Positions 8,040 to 17,058 of a stretch of DNA of 64,000 nucleotides are shown in pieces. How positions within the stretch are numbered: the stretch's first letter is position 1; each line of letters begins with the position of its first letter. Both the position numbers and the translations under genes were made by a program. The DNA comes from Pseudomonas graminis. GTDB taxonomy: Bacteria; Pseudomonadota; Gammaproteobacteria; Pseudomonadales; Pseudomonadaceae. Below the pieces are notes generated by a model, which did no database searches, had not been told where the DNA came from, and saw only the letters and a list, made by a program, of their open reading frames with translations. The stretch is taken from positions 106,049-170,048 of the forward strand of contig NZ_SOCR01000014.1 in the NCBI RefSeq assembly GCF_004364335.1. Reading direction: 5' to 3'.

Positions 8040-11033
8040 TTACATCCGGGTGCTGCCACGCCAGGGAATCAGCATTGACCAACGTATACCTGACTTGGCG
8101 AAATGGACGACTGCCTTACCTTTCAGCTCTCGCTCGATGCTGCGCTCTATCAGTCGAAAGCCAAATCCTCTGACGTGACTGACCTCGATGCCTGGCCCGC
8201 CGGTTTCTTCCCAGTCAAGCTTCAACGTCGGCGGGCTCTGGTCCATGTCCAGCGTTGAGGTGAACAGAATCCGCCCGTCCGGCCCTGATAATGAGCCGTG
8301 CTGCTGGGCGTTTGTCATGAGTTCGTGCAGCACCATGGAAAGGCTCAACGACACTCGGGGCTCGAGGGAGACAGGGTCCCCGGCCATGCTGATCCTGCTG
8401 ATCTCCAGGCCCGGTTCCTTGAGCCCGATAATCAGGTCAGTCAGCTCGCTCGACAGCCATTCGGCACGGGCCAACGCGTCGTGCGCGCGGCTGAGGGCAA
8501 ACAGACGGGCATCAAAACTTTTACGAAACGAGGCCAGCGAGTCCGAATGAGTGGCGGTCAGCGTGGCAATGGATTGAACCGTCGACAGCGTGTTCTTGAC
8601 CCGGTGATTGAGCTCGTTCAACAACGCCAGCCGCGCTTGGCGGTCCTCAAGTTGCTGACGCTCCAGCTTGATGGATATGGACTGCGCCAGCCGGCTGGTG
8701 GTGTCATTTTGTTTCAGAAAAGCGCTTTCACCGAGCGTCGCCGGTCCATCGTGGGCCGGTAGGTTAAAGCTGAAGACGCTGCCTTTGCCGGGCGAACTTT
8801 CAACCGACAGCTGGCCGCCGTGCGCCGAGACAATGCCGTCGGATATATAGAGTCCCAGACCATTGCCCTTGGGATTGCCTTTCTCGACCGACCAGTAGCG
8901 CTGGAAGATGTGAGGGAGATCATCTGCAGTGATGCCCACGCCATTATCGCTGACCGTGAAGACCACTTCTTTTCCGCTGCCCTCCGCGTGAATGCTGATC
9001 TTGCCGCCTCGGGGCGTGAACTTGATGGCATTGCCTACCAGATTCGACAGCACCTGAAATATCCGCTCGGGATCGGCCTTGATGACCAGGTCCGACATGG
9101 CGGCGCAGTTGAGCTCGATATCCTTCTCGGCGGTCAAGGTCACCAGCAAGCTGCAGGCTTCTTCAAGCAGGCTCGTCACATTCAACGGTGCGCAGGCCAT
9201 ATGGTAGCGGCCGGATTCTATCTTTGCGGTGTCCAGCAGGTCTTCCAGCAGGCTGTTCATTCGCGTCGTGGCTTTTTCAATCGTGCCTAGCGCACGCCGA
9301 ATAGGGTGATTCTCGACGGCCGGGTCACTCCCGGCCCAGCGTTGCATCATCCCGCACTGCATGATGATGATCGACATCGGGTTGCGCAGGTCATGGGAGA
9401 CGACGGCCACCAATTCATCGCGCAACCGCACCGCTTCCTGCTCACGCAGCACTTGGCGTTCCAGATCGTGTTCCAGTGCCGAGCGACGGATGTCTTCAGC
9501 GGCATACAGATCACCTCGGGACCAGAGGCTGGCGATGCCAGTGACCTGCTGCTCCCACACCTCAAACGACTGACGCGGGTGCAGCCGGTGGGTGGCAGAG
9601 CCCACCGTGCCAAGGCTTAGGTGCTGGGCCGGATTACCACTCCAGTTCATGGTCGAGGTAAGTTGCGGGCGAAACCACAGCACCATGTTGTCGACAGGCT
9701 TTGGCAGAATGAAGGCGATAACGCCGCTGGCGGTATCGCAATAGGCAGCCGCCGCAGGGTAGTCCTGTTGCAATGCATGAGTATGGAAAATGCCCAGGCC
9801 TTGCAGTCCCACGGCGCGCTCCTTGAGCTTCTGGGATTTCAGGCCCGTGTCCCGGATCCACAGATACAACGCCCGCACCTGCTCCGGCGTCGGGCATTGC
9901 CCGAACAGGTGTAAGCGGTCCTCCATCAGCACAGCCGCGCCACTTGCCATGGTCAATGCTTGCAGCAGTTCAGGTCGGCTCACCAGACCCTCAAGGATTT
10001 CACGGTCCGCCCGGCTCATGGCCTCGGCTAACTGAGCGACCAACGCCACTTTGTCCTCACGCTCGCGCTGCAACTGACTGGCTACGATGGCCGAAATTTT
10101 CGCCGACAGAAGCTGGCCTATGAGCACGCAGGCGTCACGGTATTCGCGGGCGACCATAAGCGGGCCAGGATGGCCGCACGCGATCAACCCCCAGAGCTTC
10201 CCGTCATCGAGCAGTGAAATACTCATCGACGAACGCACGCCCATATTCTTCAGGTATTCGCAGTGCACCGCAGACACGCTGCGCAGTGACGAGAACCCCA
10301 GATCAAGCGGGAGCCCCGTGTCAGGCCGCAGTTCTGGTACCAGTCGCACGGGTGTATACGCGGCGTCGGGGATGACCCTGATCCAGTTGAGACGATAAAG
10401 CTCGCGCGCCTGAGGCGGGATGTCAGATCCCGGAAAGTTCAAGCCGCTGTAACTGGGCAGATGATTGCCGCTCAATGCCTCAGCCACGACTTTCCCGTGC
10501 CCCTCGGGCTCGAAGCGATAAATCAGCACTCTGTCGTGGCCGATCAGCGCCTGTATTTCGTGGACACTGATGTCGAACAACGTCTCCAGTGTTGTGGCCG
10601 CCTGGAGGTTACGCAGCACCCGAGTGATGATCCTGGACTGCTCCCACCTCGGTTCGACATAGGGTTCGAGCTCGATGATCAGCATCGTGTCGCGCATGTG
10701 AAGGGACGCACTGAAATCTGTGGCCCCGATCGTCAGACGCAGCGGATCGCTTTCGACCTCGCCAGGGTTTGTGTAGAACTGAGTGACAAGCAGGACCTGC
10801 TCCGGTCGTAACAGCACACACAGTGCCTTGCCCAGCAATTCGCCACTCTCGATTCCTAGCGCGTGTGCAGCGTTTTCACTGACCTGCTGGATGCACAGAG
10901 GATCACCACAGAGCGCCATGAGCACCCCATGGGGCTGGATCGCGCCCGGAACCCGGATCGGCTCCTGCGCGCAGCTGGCCAGCGCAGCTTCCAACGCGGA
11001 GTCCGTGCTGGTGTTTTGCAGGTACCCAATCAT
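8040..11033 (-). CDS. bphP: Bacteriophytochrome with two histidine-kinase modules
   Basis: A 997-residue red/far-red photoreceptor kinase. Cys21 in CAQEPIRVPGAIQPHG is the biliverdin-binding cysteine of the PAS domain. The GAF domain (about 145-310) has FPGSDIP (Asp204) and RSVSAVHCEYLKNMGV (His257). The PHY domain (about 325-510) has HPRQSFEVW. Then comes a HisKA/HATPase pair with phospho-acceptor His547 in VSHDLRNPMS, the N-box NLVGNAIKFT and GNGLGLYI. A second kinase of the HWE/HisKA_2 type follows: His810 in LNELNHRVKNTL, HELMTNAQQHG and DWEETGGPG (about 940-948). The start at 11033 is chosen from GGAG six bases upstream and the usual distance to Cys21. Most phytochromes carry only one kinase. 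It lies directly upstream of a receiver gene. Confidence 0.93.
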   Translation of the reverse strand: MIGYLQNTSTDSALEAALASCAQEPIRVPGAIQPHGVLMALCGDPLCIQQVSENAAHALGIESGELLGKALCVLLRPEQVLLVTQFYTNPGEVESDPLRLTIGATDFSASLHMRDTMLIIELEPYVEPRWEQSRIITRVLRNLQAATTLETLFDISVHEIQALIGHDRVLIYRFEPEGHGKVVAEALSGNHLPSYSGLNFPGSDIPPQARELYRLNWIRVIPDAAYTPVRLVPELRPDTGLPLDLGFSSLRSVSAVHCEYLKNMGVRSSMSISLLDDGKLWGLIACGHPGPLMVAREYRDACVLIGQLLSAKISAIVASQLQREREDKVALVAQLAEAMSRADREILEGLVSRPELLQALTMASGAAVLMEDRLHLFGQCPTPEQVRALYLWIRDTGLKSQKLKERAVGLQGLGIFHTHALQQDYPAAAAYCDTASGVIAFILPKPVDNMVLWFRPQLTSTMNWSGNPAQHLSLGTVGSATHRLHPRQSFEVWEQQVTGIASLWSRGDLYAAEDIRRSALEHDLERQVLREQEAVRLRDELVAVVSHDLRNPMSIIIMQCGMMQRWAGSDPAVENHPIRRALGTIEKATTRMNSLLEDLLDTAKIESGRYHMACAPLNVTSLLEEACSLLVTLTAEKDIELNCAAMSDLVIKADPERIFQVLSNLVGNAIKFTPRGGKISIHAEGSGKEVVFTVSDNGVGITADDLPHIFQRYWSVEKGNPKGNGLGLYISDGIVSAHGGQLSVESSPGKGSVFSFNLPAHDGPATLGESAFLKQNDTTSRLAQSISIKLERQQLEDRQARLALLNELNHRVKNTLSTVQSIATLTATHSDSLASFRKSFDARLFALSRAHDALARAEWLSSELTDLIIGLKEPGLEISRISMAGDPVSLEPRVSLSLSMVLHELMTNAQQHGSLSGPDGRILFTSTLDMDQSPPTLKLDWEETGGPGIEVSHVRGFGFRLIERSIERELKGKAVVHFAKSGIRWSMLIPWRGSTRM

Positions 11034-11584
11034 TTGCCACTCCAGGAGTGTTTCATTCGGGAGCAGCAAGACGCTGCGCACGTTGCGACAAGCAATGACG
11101 ATTGAGGGTTTTTATGCGCCCAAGGCACTGCCAGGGCCAGGTGCAGCTAAAAACGGGACGGACGCGCAAGGGGTGCGAGGTTGCCGCGAAGGTGCGGCAT
11201 GCGGACTTGGATGCATGTGGGATGCTTGACGGCGGCGGACTCACGTCCCGATCAGCAAATGCAGTGGCCCACCATACAGCAGAAGCCTTGGGCAGTACGG
11301 TTAAATGCGAGGCGACAGCTTCTACGATCCCCCCCCCCAGAAAGTGGCGGGCTGAAACAATCGATTCATGAACTCAGTTCATGTCATTCGGTCACAACGA
11401 GCCGAGATCCCGTTCCATTTCTCCAATAGGCTGGTTCGAAACCTTAACGGAGTCGAATCATGCCCTCCTCTTCCGTCGCCGGCGCCTCGTTCCTGGCCAA
11501 TAGCGGCTCACGATCAACTTCTCAGGTCCCGATCATGGCAGTCGTCGACGCTATGAGTGCGGCGACCCTTGTCCGGAGAGCGCC
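11034..11584. other. Intergenic region with little recognisable content
   Basis: About 550 bp between the phytochrome start and the LLM oxidoreductase gene, presumably holding both promoters. It contains a run of nine C around 11330-11338. The only coding candidate is the short frame at 11460-11588 listed separately. Confidence 0.5.
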
Positions 11585-11588
11585 ATGA
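11460..11588 (+). CDS. Possible 42-residue leader ORF
   Basis: An ATG at 11460 has GGAG seven bases upstream and opens a 42-codon frame (MPSSSVAGASFLANSGSRST and on). The frame ends in TGA at 11586-11588, overlapping the ATG of the next gene as ATGA. This arrangement suggests translational coupling. The peptide itself has no recognisable feature, so it may be chance. Confidence 0.25.
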   Translation: MPSSSVAGASFLANSGSRSTSQVPIMAVVDAMSAATLVRRAP

Positions 11589-12634
11589 GACTCAGCATTC
11601 TTGACCATTCCCCCGTGGACGACGGCCTCACCGCCAGTGATGCGCTATGGGCCACCACGCGCCTGGCGCAAACCGCCCAATCTTTGGGCTACGAACGCTT
11701 TTGGGTGGCGGAGCACCATCAATCCAGTGTCCAGGCGGGAAGCAGCCCTGAGCTGCTGATGATGCAAATCGCCGCGCATACAGAGACGATCAGGGTGGGC
11801 TCGGGCGGCATCATGCTGCCCAATTACAGCGCGTACAAAGTCGCCGAGACAGCGCGCGTCCTGGAGGCGTTATATCCGGGGCGGATAGACTTGGGGATCG
11901 GGCGGGCGCCCGGAGCGGATCAGCGCGTCACCCGCGCCCTCAATGATGAGAAAACGCACCTGATCCCTTTCCCGGCCAAGCTCAAGGACCTCAAGGCCTT
12001 GCTGCTCGATAATGCTGATGGCTCAAGCGATCGGCATCATTCGATCTACGTCGCGCCTCGGATTTCAACCCTTCCGGAGTTTCACATACTCGGTGCCAGC
12101 GGCAATACCGCTGAACTGGCCGCTCGTGAGGGGCTGGGCTTCACATTTGCGCACTTCATCAACCCGCATTATCAGCAGGGTGTGATGGCCGCCGAGCAGT
12201 ATCGGACGAGTTTTCGCCCTTCCCGACTCCATGCGGCACCGAGTGTCATCGTTGCCGTGTTTGCAGTCGTGGCGGACACCGTCGATCAGGCCGAGCGGCT
12301 GGCAGGCAGTTTTGACGACTGGTTGCTGCGCGCTGAGTCCGCCACCCCTGCCGAGGCATTGATGGCCCCCGAAGCGGTTGAACCGGCGCATTACGGCGTT
12401 GAAGCACGGGAGCGCATAGCGCTTAACCGGGCTCGGGTCGTGATTGGCGACGGTCCGCTGGCGATCAAACAACTGCAGCGCATTGCTGCGCAGTATCAGA
12501 CCGATCAAATGATGGTCATCCCCATGATCCCGGGCGAGGCAAACCGGCAGCGCGCGATTGAACTGCTCGCGCGCGCCAATCAGGCATTCAACCTTCGCGC
12601 TCCACAGCGCTCACTTCAGGAGAGTCAACCATGA
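11585..12634 (+). CDS. LLM-class (luciferase-like) flavin oxidoreductase
   Basis: A 349-residue TIM-barrel flavin monooxygenase of the MsnO8-like LLM group. Landmarks: LSILDHSPVDDG at the N-terminus, AQSLGYERFWVAEHHQS (about 32-48), then IRVGSGGIMLPNYSAYKVAE and LYPGRIDLGIGRAPGADQ (about 96-113), the usual FMN/reduced-flavin site. It would use FMNH2 from a separate reductase to oxidise an unknown organic substrate. Its stop overlaps the ATG of the Old Yellow Enzyme gene by four bases (ATGA), so the two form an operon of flavin enzymes. Confidence 0.88.
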   Translation: MRLSILDHSPVDDGLTASDALWATTRLAQTAQSLGYERFWVAEHHQSSVQAGSSPELLMMQIAAHTETIRVGSGGIMLPNYSAYKVAETARVLEALYPGRIDLGIGRAPGADQRVTRALNDEKTHLIPFPAKLKDLKALLLDNADGSSDRHHSIYVAPRISTLPEFHILGASGNTAELAAREGLGFTFAHFINPHYQQGVMAAEQYRTSFRPSRLHAAPSVIVAVFAVVADTVDQAERLAGSFDDWLLRAESATPAEALMAPEAVEPAHYGVEARERIALNRARVVIGDGPLAIKQLQRIAAQYQTDQMMVIPMIPGEANRQRAIELLARANQAFNLRAPQRSLQESQP

Positions 12635-13752
12635 CCTTGTTTGAACCCTACACACTCGGCGCCATAACGCTTGGCAACCGCATCGTCATGGCGCCCATGA
12701 CCCGTTCGCGCGCGCCTGACGACATGGCGACCGAGCAAATAGCCTTGCACTACACCCAACGCGGCACTGCTGGGTTGATTGTCTCGGAAGGCACGCCGAT
12801 CTCATGTGAGGGCCAGGGTTATTTATTCAATCCGGGCATCTTCACCGAGGCCCAAATCAAGGGCTGGAAGCTGGTCACCGACTCCGTCCACAGCGTCGGA
12901 GGGAAGATGTTTGCCCAGTTGTGGCACGTTGGCCGCGTGTCCCACACCTCGATTCAGATCGATAAGAAAGCGCCGGTCAGCGCGACCAGCAAACAAGCAA
13001 AAGGCGCCGTCGCGTTTGCCTACTCGGAGGACGGCGAGCCGGGCTTCGTGCCCACGTCCACGCCACGTCCGCTGACCACCGAAGAGGTGGCACGCGTTGT
13101 TGAAGACTTTGCTCAAGCGGCGGAAAACGCTATCGCTGCCGGTTTCGACGGGGTGGAGATTCATGGCGCCAACGGCTATTTGCTGGAGCAATTCCTGAAC
13201 CCGCTGGTGAATGACCGGACCGATCGCTACTCAGCCGACACGCTGGAAAATCGTCTGCGTTTCGTGTTCGAGGTCGTCGACGCAGCGGTCGCCAGAATTG
13301 GCGCTGACCGCGTGGGCGTCCGTATCTCCCCATACGGCCAGTTGTTCGACATGCCCTTGTATCCGCAGATCGACGAAACCTACTCGGCGCTGTGTGCAGG
13401 CATGAAGCAGCGCGCCATTGCTTATGTTCATGTGATGGATCAGACCCATTTCTTCATGGCTGAAGACAGCTCGGCTGCACAGGAACAGGCGCTTCGCGAC
13501 TTGCTCGCGCATTGCAAGACAGAGCTGGGGGAGACCGCATTGATTCTCGCCGGGGACATGACCCGCGAACGCGCTGAAGATCTGTTGCAGGCAGGTCTGA
13601 TCGACCTGGCGGCATTCGGGCAGCCCTTCATCGCCAATCCTGACCTGGTGGCTCGACTGAAAAACGGCTGGTCATTGACCGAGCCGGATCGCGACACCTA
13701 TTACGGCGGCGATGCAAAAGGCTATGTCGACTACCCGCCCTACACAGGCTGA
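12631..13752 (+). CDS. Old Yellow Enzyme family alkene reductase
   Basis: A 373-residue FMN-dependent ene-reductase. The N-terminus FEPYTLGAITLGNRIVMAPM, the segment QLWHVGRVSH (about 97-106), then FDGVEIHGANGYLLEQFLNP and VNDRTDRYSADTLENRLRFV with the HGA(N)GYL substrate/FMN motif are diagnostic. Such enzymes reduce alpha,beta-unsaturated carbonyls, nitro compounds or nitrate esters with NAD(P)H (NemA/XenA-type). It overlaps the upstream LLM oxidoreductase by ATGA and is therefore probably translationally coupled to it. REP sequences follow, which often mark the 3' end of an operon. Confidence 0.92.
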   Translation: MTLFEPYTLGAITLGNRIVMAPMTRSRAPDDMATEQIALHYTQRGTAGLIVSEGTPISCEGQGYLFNPGIFTEAQIKGWKLVTDSVHSVGGKMFAQLWHVGRVSHTSIQIDKKAPVSATSKQAKGAVAFAYSEDGEPGFVPTSTPRPLTTEEVARVVEDFAQAAENAIAAGFDGVEIHGANGYLLEQFLNPLVNDRTDRYSADTLENRLRFVFEVVDAAVARIGADRVGVRISPYGQLFDMPLYPQIDETYSALCAGMKQRAIAYVHVMDQTHFFMAEDSSAAQEQALRDLLAHCKTELGETALILAGDMTRERAEDLLQAGLIDLAAFGQPFIANPDLVARLKNGWSLTEPDRDTYYGGDAKGYVDYPPYTG

Positions 13753-13768
13753 TTGAAAAGTAGCCCCG

Positions 13769-13935
13769 TGTAGGAGCGCGCTTGCCCGCGAACGCGGTGT
13801 GTCTGTCACGAATCAATCGCCTGACACGCCGCCTTCGCCAGCAAGCCGGCTCCCACGGATTCCGGGTGCGCCGAGCATGGCGGGCTTTTCCGAAAACCAG
13901 CGCAGGGGCGCGCCTGCCCGCGAAAGCGGTGTGTC
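13769..13935. repeat. REP/REPIN elements
   Basis: The 357-bp gap after the Old Yellow Enzyme gene holds a REP pair: GTAGGAGCGCGCTTGCCCGC at 13769 and an inverted copy (TTCGCCAGCAAGCCGGCTCC) ending near 13855. A degenerate single copy (GGGGCGCGCCTGCCCGCGAA) is at 13905-13925. The rest up to the next gene shows nothing else. Confidence 0.8.
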
Positions 13936-14109
13936 TTTAACAATTCAATCGCCGCTACGCCCTCATGGACAGGCGTTCTACTCGAAATCAAAGTGCTCGA
14001 GCCTCCCTGACGGCAATTGCAAATAACTGGTTACAACTCAGTCGTACGACGTCCTATGTACTGTGGTCGACTGTGCTCCTTCCTATAAATACAAGAATGG
14101 AGAACCCTT

Positions 14110-15411
14110 ATGCCGAGCACTCCCTCCGCTGAAGGACTTGCTGCAACCCCATCCCAAACCCGCGTCGTTAGACTATTCAAGCATCTGGGCCCCGGCATCA
14201 TCGCCGTGTTGGCCTGGCTGGGCGCGGGTGACTTGATTACCTCTTCCGTCGCTGGCGCGAACTACGGGTACGCCATGATGTGGGTGCTGGCAGTCTCGCT
14301 GCTGCTCCGATATCTGATCGTCAACATCATTGCCCGCTTCCAGCTCTGCAATAACCAAGGCATGACCATCCTTCAAGGCTACGCCCAACTGAATCCGTTC
14401 TTCGGATGGTTCCTGCTGGTGTATGCCTTGCTCATGGGGCATTTGATGAATGCCTACATGATCAAAGGGGCTGGCGAAGCGTTGGCCATGCTGTTGAAGA
14501 TGGACTACCCGCTGCTCTGCTCCGTGGCTGTCGTTTTGGCGGTGTGGATGCTGGTAGGCCGCAACATCTATTCGTTGATCGAAGGCGTGATGAAGGCCTT
14601 GCTGGCAGTAATGACACTGGCATTCCTGGCCCTGGCGCTGATGTCCGGGCCGGACGTGACAGGCATCATCAAGGGCACCATCGGCTTCAGCATTCCGCCC
14701 GATGAAGGCGTCCACGGCGCACTGCTGGTCGCCGTCTCGGTCATCGGCGCGGTCGCAGGCTCTGTTGCCAATTTCGTGCATCCGTATGTGATGCGCCAAA
14801 AGGGCTGGGTAGGGCCCGAGCACAAGCGAGTCCAGCGCAACGACCTGCTATTTGCCGTGTTCGTGGGCATTGTCATCAACCTGGCGATCTGGATAGTCGG
14901 CGCGGAGATCCTTCGACCCAACGGCATTGAGGTCAACACGCTGGCGGATCTGGGCATGGCGCTGGAAATGTTCTTCGGCTCGATTGGCTGGTACATATTC
15001 TTCGTCGGCGTATTCGCCACTCTTTTCGCCAGTATCGCTGGCAAGACCACCGCGTTCCCGATGTTGATCACAGACGCCTTCCAGCAGGTCAAACCCGAGC
15101 GCCGCCAGCGTTACGGCAAGGAATTCCACCGCGACCCGATGCACAAGTGGTTCATGTTGTTCATCTTGGTCACCCCTCTCGTCTGGTCGCTGCCGGGCAT
15201 GCCGGACTTTGTCACACTGACCATCGGCGTCAACGCCCTGAACATCATTGGCTTGCCCGTGATTTCCCTCGGTTTGTTGATCATGTCCAATCAGAAGTCG
15301 TTGCTGGACAAGCAATACCGAAACAACCTCTTCGAGAATATCGCCCTGGTATTCGCCACGGGACTTGCACTGTGGGTCGCCTTTCAGTTGGGCGCGGATT
15401 TGTTGGCATGA
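14110..15411 (+). CDS. NRAMP-like divalent metal transporter with an atypical metal site
   Basis: A 433-residue inner-membrane protein with about 11 hydrophobic segments. The overall NRAMP pattern is clear (FKHLGPGIIAVLAWLGAGDL at 23-42, then VHGALLVAVSVIGAVAGSVA). However, the TM1 metal motif DPGN is replaced by GAGD (38-41) and the TM6 motif MPH by FVHPY (222-226). NRAMP proteins import Mn2+/Fe2+ with protons; these changes suggest another ion or a coupling change, as in the NRAMP-related branch. It is monocistronic, preceded by REP sequences and followed by a hairpin terminator. Confidence 0.82.
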   Translation: MPSTPSAEGLAATPSQTRVVRLFKHLGPGIIAVLAWLGAGDLITSSVAGANYGYAMMWVLAVSLLLRYLIVNIIARFQLCNNQGMTILQGYAQLNPFFGWFLLVYALLMGHLMNAYMIKGAGEALAMLLKMDYPLLCSVAVVLAVWMLVGRNIYSLIEGVMKALLAVMTLAFLALALMSGPDVTGIIKGTIGFSIPPDEGVHGALLVAVSVIGAVAGSVANFVHPYVMRQKGWVGPEHKRVQRNDLLFAVFVGIVINLAIWIVGAEILRPNGIEVNTLADLGMALEMFFGSIGWYIFFVGVFATLFASIAGKTTAFPMLITDAFQQVKPERRQRYGKEFHRDPMHKWFMLFILVTPLVWSLPGMPDFVTLTIGVNALNIIGLPVISLGLLIMSNQKSLLDKQYRNNLFENIALVFATGLALWVAFQLGADLLA

Positions 15412-15428
15412 CTGATTGCTGAAACTCG

Positions 15429-15462
15429 GCAGCCTGCCAAGGTGTCAGGAATGGCAGGCTGC
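15429..15462 (+). terminator. Hairpin, probable terminator of the NRAMP-like gene
   Basis: Perfect 11-bp inverted repeat (GCAGCCTGCCA / TGGCAGGCTGC) with a 12-base loop, 18 bp after the stop. There is no strong T-run after it, so it may act as an mRNA-stabilising hairpin instead. Confidence 0.6.
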
Positions 15463-15575
15463 TCCGTTGCTCGGGTCCCGTAACTCCCGACTCCTTAACC
15501 TGCCGCGATACAGTTTTCATCCTTGGTACTGGTAGGATTGGCTGGCTGCAACCCTTTCCGACACCGAGACACCCC

Positions 15576-15908
15576 ATGAATCCAGAACTCACAGAAGAAG
15601 AGATGCGCCGTGCGCTTTTCGGCGACACCGACGTCTCTACTGTGGCCGCGCCTGCCGTTGTAAAAGAACCTGTTCCGGAAGTCCTGATCGAGCCTCCTGC
15701 AAAGCCTGTCGCTAAAAAGAAAGTAGCGAAAGCCTTCACGCCCAGGCTCAGAGTCACCCTTCGAGTGGGGAATATCTTCGAAGGGGAAACCCAGGAGATC
15801 TTTCACGAAGCCGACACGCTGAGCACCCTCCTGGCAGAGCAAGACGCCACAAAGCTCGCGAGGAAAAAGTTCAGGTATGTCGAAGTGGTTTCCGTTAAAC
15901 CCATGTAA
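15576..15908 (+). CDS. Conserved hypothetical protein
   Basis: A 110-residue cytoplasmic protein in three parts: an acidic N-terminus (MNPELTEEEMRRALFGDTDV), a Pro/Lys/Ala-rich linker (about 25-52, with KPVAKKKVAKAF) and a basic strand-rich C-terminus (TPRLRVTLRVGNIFEGE, FRYVEVVSVKPM). It has no signal peptide or cysteines. The modular linker suggests a small binding domain at the C-terminus. I cannot name a family. The next gene is on the opposite strand, so it is transcribed alone. Confidence 0.7.
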   Translation: MNPELTEEEMRRALFGDTDVSTVAAPAVVKEPVPEVLIEPPAKPVAKKKVAKAFTPRLRVTLRVGNIFEGETQEIFHEADTLSTLLAEQDATKLARKKFRYVEVVSVKPM

Positions 15909-16044
15909 AACCGTCATGCCAAATTCGCAATTTGCCGTCGCGCTCACCGTGCTGGTCATGACTTGCATGTTCGCCAGTGATTGGCGCGCAGCGCGGTGAC
16001 GATAACCGTGCCTTGATGGCAGGTTCGCTGAGACGGCTGGACAA

Positions 16045-16806
16045 TCAGAACGCCGTCACGCCCCCGTCCACCGCCAGTGAATGCCCGGTGGTGAACGCCG
16101 CTCCGTCGCTGCACAGGTAGAGCACGGCGGCGGCGATTTCTTCGACTTTGCCGATCCGCCCGACCGGGTGCATGGTCGCGGCAAATTCCGCTTTGCGCGG
16201 GTCGGCTTCGTGGGCGCGGCGGAACATGTCGGTGTCGATCACCGCCGGGCACACGGCGTTGACCCGGATGTGTTTCTTGGCGTACTCGATGGCGGCCGAC
16301 TTGGTCAGGCCGATCACCGCGTGCTTGGACGCGCTGTAGATGCTCATCTTCGGCGCCGCGCCCAGCCCGGCCACCGATGCCGTGTTGACGATCGCCCCGC
16401 CACCCTGGGCCAGCATCAGCGGCAACTGGTATTTCATGCACAGCCAGACGCCCTTGACGTTGACGCCCATGATCGCGTCGAACTCGGCTTCGCTGCCTTC
16501 GGCGAGGCGGCCCTTTTCGATTTCGATGCCGGCGTTGTTGAACGCGTAATCGACACGGCCGTAAGCGTCCACGGCCTGGGCCATCATCTGCTGCACCTGA
16601 GCGTCCTTGGTCACGTCACACGGCAGAAACAGCGCTTCACCGCCCGCCTGACGAATCAATTCGGCCGTGCCCTCGCCGCCCTGGCTGTCCAGATCGACCA
16701 CCAGCACTTTCAGGCCATGCTCGCCGAACGCCATCGCAGTCGCTCTGCCAATGCCCGCAGCGGCGCCGGTGACCAACGCGACCTGGCCGGAAAACGTCAT
16801 GCTCAT
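16045..16806 (-). CDS. Short-chain dehydrogenase/reductase (SDR)
   Basis: A 253-residue classical SDR: cofactor motif VTGAAAGIGRATA (about 12-24), DLDSQGG after the second strand (favouring NAD), NNAG (about 90), catalytic Ser plus YxxxK in IYSASKHAVIG (Tyr about 156, Lys about 160), and the C-terminal AAFTTGHSLAVDGGVTAF. It oxidises or reduces an unidentified alcohol/ketone. The start at 16806 has AGGA seven bases upstream; a second ATG two codons later is also possible. It is divergent from the MDR oxidoreductase gene. Confidence 0.92.
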   Translation of the reverse strand: MSMTFSGQVALVTGAAAGIGRATAMAFGEHGLKVLVVDLDSQGGEGTAELIRQAGGEALFLPCDVTKDAQVQQMMAQAVDAYGRVDYAFNNAGIEIEKGRLAEGSEAEFDAIMGVNVKGVWLCMKYQLPLMLAQGGGAIVNTASVAGLGAAPKMSIYSASKHAVIGLTKSAAIEYAKKHIRVNAVCPAVIDTDMFRRAHEADPRKAEFAATMHPVGRIGKVEEIAAAVLYLCSDGAAFTTGHSLAVDGGVTAF

Positions 16807-17058
16807 GGGATCGTCCTTTTTTGTACTTATTAATGGAAGGCTCGGCAAACGCCGGTGATGGGCCGCAGCTTAGCGGTCACGACACACTCAGCGTCAGCAC
16901 TATCAGGAGGCCGGTTGCCGGGCCATTGGTGGCGATGATGATCGATGACAAGCCCCATCATCAGCATGGATCGGCGGGCATTCGTTGCAGTGGCAATCCT
17001 TGCTGTTCGGACCGTTCAGGTCTATCACTGCCGCTTCGCCGATAATCGAGAGTCTGCC

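Noticed and set aside
14173..15315. Long open frames on the minus strand opposite the NRAMP-like gene
   Set aside because: Histidine/glutamine-rich shadow frames of a high-GC gene, without a ribosome site.
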